Part shown: positions 56,894-64,000 of the stretch, one piece after another
Numbering within the stretch: the stretch's first letter is position 1
Layout of the letters: each line of letters starts with the position of its first letter
Origin: Carposina sasakii
Taxonomy: Eukaryota; Arthropoda; Insecta; Lepidoptera; Carposinidae
Direction of reading: 5' to 3'
Assembly (NCBI GenBank): GCA_014607495.2
Contig: CP053165.1
Span: 2,598,906-2,662,905, forward strand
DNA: 64,000 bases
Notes under the pieces: model-generated
The model's input: only the letters and a program-made list of their open reading frames with translations
Databases searched by the model: none
Told to the model about the DNA's origin: nothing
Program-made: the position numbers and the translations under genes

Positions 56894-56960
56894 ATGAGTT
56901 CGCCGTCAGCTGTTGTGTGTCGCGAAGTATTTGATGAAAATAGCCAGCCATCGGCCGAGG
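56894..56960 (+). CDS. Cep164: Cep164-like exon 1
   Basis: The ATG is at 56894, donor GTAAGT, phase 1 end. It encodes MSSPSAVVCREVFDENSQPS. Confidence 0.85.
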
Positions 56961-59900
56961 GTAAGTATTTTCTATTTAACTTGAATTAAAAATGCTTTTT
57001 GAATAATTACTAACTCGAAAATTATGATTATACTAGCGACCCGCCCCGGCTTTCCACGGGTGCAGTGCTGATACTATACATATAAACCTTCCTCGTGAAT
57101 CACTATCTATTAAAGAAAACCGCATCAAAATGCGGTCCCTAGTTTGAAAGATCTAAGCATAGGTACATATACTGCGATTTTTAATAATTATGTAGAGTAA
57201 AATGACAGCTACAACAGACTTTTTTTATTTAAATGTTGCAACTAGTGGTGTAATTTTTATTGTAAGTGATTTAATGAATTTTCATATTAATTTTCGATAG
57301 TTTTGATTGATTATTTATTTGCTCAAAACATGGTACAATAATGTTATTATTACATGCTTATCAAACTTACAAAACAGCCATAGATGTTATTCTGTAAAAC
57401 GGTGCCCTAGTAAGTTTGGCGGATCACAGGAGAAACAATTTGTCCATAGAAAAATTCCATATAACTTGGACATGGAATCTAAGGGTTCCAAAAAGAAATC
57501 CAAAAAGAGTTCTTGGTTCAGTGTGAGATAACTATTGCACTTTTTCATGATAATAGGGTCGTTTACTGTTTTTTTATTTGACGAAAGATTATAAAATAAA
57601 AGAAACATTTGCGAAAGAAAAACTAGCTGTAACATAAATATATGTACTTACATTAAATTAATTGATATGTTCAAATGAACGTAAATGAACTTTCAATTAA
57701 TTTTGACCATCACTACTTTTTTATTTCCCTAAGGTGGAAACACTCCAAATGTCAATTTACTCTACATAATTAAAAATCGGACTATAGGGACGGACAGACA
57801 GCAGCTAGTGACTTTTTTTTATAATACATAGTGATGATATTACCTAGTTACAACATAATGTAATCTATATGAAAACTTAGTATGTACCTAATAGATTAAA
57901 CAATAAAAGCTCTTGTGTCTAATGTCCGTATGAATATAAACATTTTAGATTTTATTATAAAATTATTAATAAAGAAAATGGAAAAAATTCTTCACCCGAG
58001 TGGGAATCGAACCCACGACCACTGCAAACCGTGCCAGCCACTATAACCACTAAGCCACCGGGTCAATTACTTGGATGATTTTATGTAAAACAACATGAAA
58101 ATATATCACTAATCTATAATACACCGGCCAATAATTGTCCCATGAAGCATTTATTTCTGTACTATAATATCAAATAGCACATTATTTATTTCCTATTTTT
58201 GTTTATTTTCTTTATTTCACTTATTTGGTGAGTGCACTATGAGAGAACTTTTTAAATATTGTACCTATCCATTGTTTAATATTTTTTTTGTGAAAATGTG
58301 TCCTCATATAGGTCTAGATACCTATATGAGGACAATCTCAAACAAAATTTAGGTGTTTATTGAAATTAGTTATTTTTCCCTTGTCTGTTTAATAGTATTT
58401 TATGACATATTAAGTAATAGTTTTTGTTACTTATTTGGGGGAAATCAAGGCTGTAGTAACTACATCCAATGTGACAAACAAAAGTTTTTGCCCCCAATTT
58501 TGTGTTCCCTAAATAGGCTCAGGCCATTGCTAAACCATACATAAAAAAAAAAAAAAAATACATAGTTATTCCTGTAACATACACAATAGATAAGTATTAC
58601 TTATAATATTTTTTTAATAGATGCTTTACCTACACTGTAAAGTTTACAGTGATTTGATGGGAGCGCCAAAGTCAGTCAAAGCTGAATATTAGGCTACCTT
58701 TCCACCAGAGTTGGGCTATACTATTTTACATACATAGAGGCATTTAAAATTCTCAAATTAAAATTAATTGTCAAAATGGACATAAACCAATCGTGTTTTG
58801 CGGGATCAATGTAATATGATTGGTTTCACTAAATCCATAGCAATGTAACATAGTCATCAAATCTGTGTTACCAATAAATAAATAAAAAATAGCATATCTC
58901 TGGTAGCTTTCAGTTAGAAGACATTTTAGGAGGTTTCATATAAGAACACTTTTTGATGTCATCATTTACAGCCCTGAGAAGTCCACTATTGGACATAGGC
59001 CTCCCCCAACAACCTCCACTCCGACCGGTCGGAAGCAGCCTGTATCTTTTTGATGTATTGACTAATTATTACCTAAATTATATTGAACTAGTGACCAGCA
59101 CCAGTAGCATGCCGTCCGCTACTCACGTATATCGCGCTTTTTGTGGCGCCTAAATGTCAAATTTCGCGACAAAATGACGTTTCACACTTCAAGCTGACAT
59201 TGAAACTTGCGTCGCGCCGCGCGCGATATATAACCCGCGGTTGCGAGCTGGCGTTTAAATTCACGCGGGCCTTATCGCTAATTAAACGTGACTGTATATC
59301 AATTCAATTACCGATTCAGTGTTGAAGTTCATTTTACTTTCGCAATGGTAGCACCACTTCCACGAGTTATCCAAATGACGCGTCGCGCGAGTGTTTCGAA
59401 TCTCTGTCATTGCCATGTTACCGGTGCAACGCGACGCGGGTTTTTTTATCAACTGCGCGCGTGTTTCCAGTCACCAAATGCGAGCATGGCAATGACAGAG
59501 ATTTATGGCCATGATCATGTGTGTAGTAACATGTGTCTTATTCTTCTATCTATGGTATTAATTACATAATATAGACATCATAAAATCCTTCTTTCTTCCT
59601 AGAAATCTCAGACTATGCACAACAACTGGGGATTGATCCTGAAAGTGAGAGTCATCTCCTGCCTTTGGCTAGGGATGGCCTCATGCAAGCGTTGCCAGCA
59701 CCTTGGAAAGCCTAGTAAGTCATAATATTTATTTTATATGTTCATATACCCGTGTCTCAAAAGGGGCAGTAGGCTGACCCCTTACCACGTTGGACTTAAT
59801 AGGATAAGTAGTGAAAAGTGGGAGCATAATTTGTGAACTTACCAGCCAAGCCATTCACCATTTAGTTCCTTTTGAGTGATGGTTCTAGTTCATTTGTGTA

Positions 59901-62900
59901 ACTGCATACAAAAAAATGTTAGTTACGTAACTATGTACGGGAGGACAACAGACTACTGTACCCTAAGTTAGTAATATGGCACCATCCATAGATTTATTAT
60001 GCACCGTCCTTAAGGGATTCTATTCTATTTTATTCTATCTTTGGATGATTCTATCTGTTCCCATTATCATAATCACTATTTGTCGTAAATTATTTTATAA
60101 GTATATCAACTGTCGTGCTAGCCGTTCCAACTGTCGATCACAATCGTCGTAGACGTGAGTTAATCAAGGTGTCCTATGTGGATACCTCCATTACTTAAGC
60201 AACGGCAATTAAAAAATACAATTATCTATCCTCCATACATAGTGATAACGTGCCCTTAAATCGCGTTATTCAAGAAAAAATTATCAATTACCTATAATTA
60301 GTTACAGTGGGTGTGCAATATGCACATTTCTGTCCAACTTTTAGGGTATAACGGGCATGTATCTTACAGTTATGATGAAAAACTGGACACCCATTACTAC
60401 TACAACGAGGACACAAAGAGCACTCAGTGGGAGCATCCTCTGGACAACGTATACCGCGAGCTGGTAAAGAAGGCGCGAGATGCTTCTATCCTAGAAGATA
60501 CGTGCGCTTCCGTGCAGGTAAGGTTGAAGCCCCGAGCACACCGGATGCGTATGCGTGCACGTAAGCGTAGCACGCACCACGAGTTGTAATGTATCGAACT
60601 GTATAATACAGTACAGGATACACCGCTTGGCGTCACGCTTACGTCTACGCATACGCATCGCCCCCCTGATTACGTAACTTGCAATAGCCAAGGCGAAGCA
60701 GCGCGATCGCGATAATTGAGAATGTGTGTGTGCGTGGGACGAGGTGCGAGGCGCGGGAGGACGCCGAGCGCTCATTGCGCGCACACACACACTTTCAACT
60801 ATCGCGATCGCGCTGCTTCGGCTTTGCTATTGTTTTTACGTAATCAGGGGGCCGGCCGGTCTGCCCGAGCCTATACAGTTCCATGTATTACAACACGTGG
60901 TACGTGCACGTTTACGCTACGCATTCGCATTCGGTGTGCTCGGGCTTTTAAAAATGCTTAGTGGCCCTGTTACGCTGTATGTGGATGCAGAATGTCTTTC
61001 GTGATCCTGCAGTTACAGATACCCCTTTTTGATAATATAGCATAAATTTTTTCGGAATAGTTTTCTTTCTAGCTTACAAAGTCATCGGTTATTCCTCTAG
61101 CTAAACCTATAGATACTCAATTTCACCGAGATCTGTTCAGCTTCTCCTTTACCATGGAAAGGAATACCGGACGGACAGCTTACGCTCTGGCTAAGCCAAA
61201 CGTAGCTGTAGTATCTACCGTACTTCTGCAGTTGTGGCAACCCCGTTTAAGAAACATAGTGTATATACATGTATGTTTTCAGGAATTACCAACATACGAA
61301 GAGCACACAAAGAACCTCGAACGCGTCGAAACCAAAGTGGAGAGCGAAGATGACGATCTCTCAACAGACAGCGGGGAAAATGCGCCGGAAACCAAAGAAA
61401 AACCCACCTTAGTGCCTGGACTTAAGCGCTTAACGCCATTAGGGCGACCGCCAATAGCACCGCTGACTCGCTTTGATAAGAAACTGGGTGATTTGAGAAT
61501 ATCCCCTTTACGGCGTAGTGTTGATAGTCCAAGTTCGCCGAAACCCCTAGTAAGAAACATGTCAGATAGGGATGTGCTTAATCGACAAGCGGAAAGACCG
61601 AAGAATTTGTTTAAACAGCATTCGGAAATAATCGATTTGAAAATGCACGTTTTGAATAGTCCAGAGGAGGAGACTTTTACGTCGTTGTTGTCTGGTGCCA
61701 AAGTGGAGAAGGGGTTGCCATTGTCAGGTAAATGCTACTTGCTTTTGTAGGTGATATTCCAATTTGTAATATTTTATCAATTTGTTACAGTAATCGGCAA
61801 TAAATGATGCACTTAGACCTTTAGACTGGGACAGTAGACGGTTAATTTCGGCTCTATATAGCGCGATCTCTGTCACACGTATCACTAGTTTATTATCTAC
61901 TAGTGGACGCCCGCGACTTAGCCCGCGTGGACTACAGAAAAAACAAAATATCGCAATTATCCGGGATAAAAATATTTTCCCGGGATAAAAAGTATGCCTA
62001 TGTGTTAATCCAGGGTGTCAGCTAACTCCATACCAAATTTTATTAAAATCGCTCCAGCCGTGTTTACGTGAAAGAGTAACAAACCGTCTTTCCATCCATC
62101 CATCCATCCATTCATACTTACAAACTTTCGCGTTTATAATATTGATAAGATTAGATAGAAGCCGTTATGCGATAGTGATTATTTTTGTTATTGTACTCAC
62201 TCACTCAATAAATAAGTCGTGGAGATAATATTCGCCAGTTTTCATGCACATAACTATGATTATAATTAAATACCTATAACCTATCTTTTCAACAAAAGAA
62301 ACAGAATTGAAATCAGTTCATCCGTTCACACACACACGCTCATACACTTCAAACTTATAATACTTACCCCTCTTTTTAAGTCGAGGGTTAAAACTACCTT
62401 ACTGACTAACAAGAGACTTACTAGCAATCAAAAATCGACCTTACAATGGCCAACTTCTCGACTAATTAACAGACATAATTATTTACAGGCAAAGGCATGT
62501 TCTACAGAGTGTCAAAATCGGACCTGCCTAGCCCAGACACGGATAAGTCCTACCCGTTAGACTCTATGACTAAAAGTGACCCCCCCAAGGGTATATTACG
62601 CGAGAAACTATCTGATGTGTTACATAAGAGGGTGGAAAATCTTGTTTCGGGCAAGGCGAGGCAGACGTGCAGTTTTGAGGAAGATAAGAAGAGTGTCAGG
62701 TAAATCTAGTTATCCCTCTTCCCCATCATTTTATTATATATTTAAGACTGAAAAATTTCGACAGGAAATCACTTCTTCATGTTTAAAGATTGTAATAAAA
62801 TTGCTGTGTTGTTTATTCTCTATACCAGGGTTTCCGGGAAGTGGGCAGCAGCGCCTCCCGTGTTGACAACATAGTCCAAAATACAAACTGCGGTCATCAA

Positions 62901-63945
62901 CCCGCCTGCCCAGCGTGGTGACTATGGGCAAATACCCCCCATGGCAGTCTTGTGACGTGCCCTGGGGGAAGCCTACGTCCAGCAGTGGACTGCAATAGGC
63001 TGATGATGATGAAGCACATACAAAAAAAATAATGTTACCTTGACCATCAAGAACTATTTCTATGAAACGAACATGACTAATTCGAAATTTTCTTCTCAGA
63101 TTCAAACTGGAAAGCCTACCAGAACCCACAATAAGTCCAGGCTCGAACAGCTCATCAGAAATCAACGACAATCAAAGCTCAATCATCAGCGCGACACCCG
63201 TCCCAATCCCATCACCGAAAATCCCTTCATCCCCTATCATCCCCTTGTCCCCTATCATCCCCTTGTCCCCAATCACCCCGTCCCCTTTAGTGCCTTTACC
63301 TATTCCTAATGTAACGTTAGCCCCTCTAGTTGGTAGACCCCCTTTGCCCCCCAAAATGGTGGATAGTCCGAAAAGCGGCTCCGGTCCGGATAAGGAAGCT
63401 ATTGGTAACTATTTTCTGTTTTATCTGAGTAACAGAAATCTGTTATGCGCGTCTTCACTTATTTTAATGTTATAGTACATTCCATTGAGATCTGTCCCCG
63501 CTATTCTAAACGTGGCTGTGGGATTTTCCTTGTGATCCATCAGTTTTGGCTACCCCATTTCGGGAACAGCCGTGTCTATATTTATACCCTAAACCTAAAC
63601 CGACGGGCGTGCATGAAGAATATCATGAAAGTAGATGAAGCGAAAGGGATGTATCAGGACCGTAACAAGTGGAGATCCGTGATCTCTGCCTACCCTTCCG
63701 TACTCGCGTGATTTTATGTATGTATGTAATATGAAGAAATGTAATTTTTCAGACACCGACGCCCACAAGCCAGCCACATCACCCCGGCGTCGCCTGCTTC
63801 GCCCGCCGGCAGCCGACTACATAAAACCCGACTTGTTTCAGAAGAACTTCCAAAAGATATCCGATATAGTCCGACCGGGGGAAATAGAGACCGAATGCGT
63901 TCACTTGGAAGAGCCGCAATTGACTGAGAAAGAAGTCCGGCCTAG
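56894..63945 (+). CDS. Cep164: CEP164-like centriole appendage protein, N-terminal part
   Basis: Exons 56894-56960, 59603-59714, 60370-60517, 61283-61727, 62489-62699, 63100-63404 and 63753-63945 join in phase to about 493 residues, and the gene continues past the window (last donor GTATGT at 63946). Residues 20-57 (EISDYAQQLGIDPESESHLL, LARDGLMQALPAPW) and the WW domain at about 57-86 (PWKAYYDEKLDTHYYYNEDT, QWEHPLDNVYREL) follow the layout of CEP164, whose N-terminus binds TTBK2 at distal appendages during ciliogenesis. After the WW domain comes a Ser/Pro-rich, charged, low-complexity region with a PIIPLS repeat in exon 6. The WW domain lacks one Trp-to-other change I can judge as disabling. 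Other proteins with this N-terminal motif exist, so the symbol is probable, not certain. Confidence 0.82.
57035..57830 (+). repeat. GACCCGCCCC-family element split by a 600-bp insert
   Basis: The repeat head (57035 to about 57173) and tail (about 57777-57830) match 2236-2430 once the insert is removed. The insert has inverted ends, CGATTTTTAATAATTATGTA at 57175 against TACATAATTAAAAATCG near 57762, and ACT lies at both outer edges as a possible 3-bp target duplication. Confidence 0.75.
57380..57531 (+). other. Coding-like segment inside the inserted element
   Basis: After a TTACAAAACAG acceptor-like site, a frame reads KRCPSKFGGSQEKQFVHRKI and then a Lys/Ser-rich end (GSKKKSKKSSWFSVR) with a stop at 57529. 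It has the look of a gene's last exon rather than of transposon sequence. I do not recognise the protein. Confidence 0.3.
57955..58085 (-). repeat. tRNA-derived element, copy 3
   Basis: On the minus strand GACCCGGTGGCTTAGTGGTT to GTTCGATTCCCACTCGGGT is tRNA-like with no pairing anticodon stem. The flank AAATTATTAATAAAGAAAAT matches that at 47330. Confidence 0.65.
58090..58955 (+). other. Cep164-like intron 1, unassigned
   Basis: AT-rich. A palindrome CCTCATATAGGTCTAGATACCTATATGAGG sits near 58302-58331; it is described by its arms CCTCATATAGGT and ACCTATATGAGG. No gene recognised. Confidence 0.45.
58958..59042 (-). mobile_element. RTE 3' end, minus copy
   Basis: The inverted counterpart of 25880-25965 and 40260-40340 (ATCATTTACAGCCCTGAGAA, GGCCTCCCCCAACAACCTCC). 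Confidence 0.8.
59100..59520 (+). promoter_or_regulatory. CpG-rich island with TATA box, possible solo LTR
   Basis: The base composition changes sharply to GC-rich with many CG dinucleotides. A TATATAAC box lies at 59226 after GCGCCGCGCGCGA. A 19-bp perfect inverted repeat, AATCTCTGTCATTGCCATG, occurs at 59398-59416 and inverted at 59484-59502. It sits in intron 1 of the Cep164-like gene, just ahead of exon 2. The function is not known to me. Confidence 0.4.
59603..59714 (+). CDS. Cep164: Cep164-like exon 2
   Basis: 112 bp, acceptor TTCTTCCTAG, donor GTAAGT, phase 1 to phase 2. It encodes the helix before the WW domain and its first Trp. Confidence 0.88.
59715..60369 (+). other. Cep164-like intron 2
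   Basis: No repeat family from elsewhere in the window was clearly recognised. Two nearer AG sites (60309 and 60345) are not usable: the first does not keep phase, the second makes a stop codon at the junction. Confidence 0.5.
60370..60517 (+). CDS. Cep164: Cep164-like exon 3 (WW domain)
   Basis: 148 bp, acceptor GTATCTTACAG, donor GTAAGG, phase 2 to phase 0. It completes the WW domain: YDEKLDTHYYYNEDTKSTQW and the closing HP. Confidence 0.88.
60529..60946. mobile_element. Outer foldback element with a MITE in its loop
   Basis: The arms GCCCCGAGCACACCGGATGC and its partner near 60930-60946 (CATTCGGTGTGCTCGGGC) pair and continue inward to ACTGTATA/TATACAGT. The loop contains the CCCCCTGATTACGTAA element at 60659-60853. 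It begins 12 bp after the donor of exon 3. Confidence 0.82.
60659..60853. mobile_element. CCCCCTGATTACGTAA foldback MITE, copy 3
   Basis: The arms CCCCCCTGATTACGTAA and TTTACGTAATCAGGGGG pair, with inner GCGCGATCGCGATA pairing. The loop contains TG/CG-alternating runs. Confidence 0.87.
60955..61280 (+). repeat. SINE fragments before exon 4
   Basis: Two partial copies of the GATCCTGCAGTT family: about 60955-61045 and about 61185-61275 (AAACGTAGCTGTAG, CTGCAGTTGTGGCAACCCCG). Confidence 0.55.
61283..61727 (+). CDS. Cep164: Cep164-like exon 4
   Basis: 445 bp, acceptor ATGTTTTCAG, donor GTAAAT, phase 0 to phase 1. An acidic stretch (VESEDDDLSTDSGENAPETK) is followed by Pro/Arg-rich sequence. The frame is open upstream to an AG at 61072, so a longer exon cannot be excluded, but that extension overlaps SINE sequence. 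Confidence 0.82.
61896..62155 (+). repeat. Dispersed element (CCCGCGACTTAGCCCGCGTG family)
   Basis: The third copy of the family at 34632-34860 and 44770-45040. It ends with a CCATCCATCCATCCAT run. Confidence 0.75.
62489..62699 (+). CDS. Cep164: Cep164-like exon 5
   Basis: 211 bp, acceptor TTATTTACAG, donor GTAAAT, phase 1 to phase 2. It encodes KGMFYRVSKSDLPSPDTDKS and a basic region. Confidence 0.82.
62825..63010 (-). repeat. SINE-like repeat, GGCCTCCCCCAG family, minus copy
   Basis: A truncated inverted copy of 2658-2917, ending in GATGATGATG. Confidence 0.75.
63100..63404 (+). CDS. Cep164: Cep164-like exon 6 (Pro-rich)
   Basis: 305 bp, acceptor TTCTTCTCAG, donor GTAACT, phase 2 to phase 1. 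It contains repeated CCTATCATCCCCTTGTCC units giving PIIPLSPIIPLSPITPSPL. Confidence 0.8.
63478..63590 (+). repeat. SINE fragment
   Basis: It shares CTAAACGTGGCTGTGGGAT and CTACCCCATTTCGGGAACA with the copies at 40350-40580 and 26955-27140. Confidence 0.65.
63753..63945 (+). CDS. Cep164: Cep164-like exon 7, last in window
   Basis: 193 bp, acceptor AATTTTTCAG, donor GTATGT, phase 1 to phase 2. It encodes an Arg/Pro-rich start and an acidic end (ECVHLEEPQLTEKEVRP). The gene continues beyond 64000. Confidence 0.8.
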
Positions 63946-64000
63946 GTATGTTTTAGGTGTAGGTAGGTAAAAAGGGGTAAAATATGCGATCCCAAGTAAT

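Noticed and set aside
60343..60369. Acceptor at 60345 for the WW exon
   Set aside because: Joining it to exon 2 creates a stop codon at the junction. The acceptor ending at 60369 keeps the frame and gives a normal-length WW domain.
60424..61004. Several minus- and plus-strand frames at 60424-61004
   Set aside because: Shadows of the nested foldback elements and of Cep164-like exon 3.
61073..61282. Extension of Cep164-like exon 4 upstream to the AG at 61072 (frame reading LTKSSVIPLAKPIDTQ)
   Set aside because: The frame is open and in phase, but its second half is a SINE fragment (CTGCAGTTGTGGCAACC), so the shorter exon from 61283 with a better acceptor was preferred. cDNA could overturn this.
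1..64000. CRISPR arrays, bacterial operons or ribosome binding sites
   Set aside because: Spliced genes and insect-type transposons show nuclear eukaryotic DNA. The only regular repeats are the minisatellites and tandem arrays listed.

Overview
The window looks like lepidopteran (moth or butterfly) nuclear DNA. It is AT-rich, its genes have short exons with GT..AG introns, and it is crowded with dispersed elements of kinds common in Lepidoptera: tRNA-derived SINEs, RTE-type 3' ends with GATGAT tails, foldback MITEs, mariner, hAT and Ty3/gypsy elements. The organism call is an inference from this texture, not from a marker gene.

Layout. About 1-5100 is gene-free and repeat-bearing. A 19-exon gene on + (ATG 5123, stop 44697-44699) can be assembled with consistent phases at every junction. 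It encodes an 857-residue nuclear RNA export factor (NXF/TAP) family protein with a low-complexity N-terminus, RRM-like domain, leucine-rich repeats, NTF2-like domain and C-terminal TAP-C/UBA-like domain. It is divergent from ordinary NXF1. Its 8.8-kb first coding intron holds an old EN-RT-RNase H LINE on -. That LINE was split by a hAT element (12-bp inverted ends, perfect 8-bp target duplication GTAGGAAC), and a truncated mariner sits inside the hAT. Its fourth intron holds a Ty3/gypsy element with apparently identical 335-bp LTRs and 4-bp target duplication GTAT, inserted in a large foldback element. Its last-but-one intron (39734-44357) contains a complete intronless gene on -, the AAA ATPase NVL (870 residues).

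From 44.7 to 53 kb there are tandem repeats and a 4.5-kb segment carrying a broken gene for an unfamiliar transposase-like protein. The segment is bounded by 215-bp direct repeats of about 98.6% identity. From 53.2 to 56.1 kb on - lies a five-exon gene for the 26S proteasome lid subunit Rpn12/PSMD8 (268 residues). It is divergent, across about 760 bp, from a + strand gene whose first seven coding exons (56894-63945) encode the WW-domain N-terminus of a CEP164-like centriole appendage protein. That gene runs off the window.

Four host genes are therefore supported: NXF-like (RNA export, or piRNA silencing if an Nxf2 orthologue), NVL (ribosome biogenesis), Rpn12 (protein degradation) and Cep164-like (cilia/centriole). 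They are not a pathway. Almost everything else is transposable-element sequence, much of it nested. No rRNA, CRISPR or convincing functional tRNA was seen.
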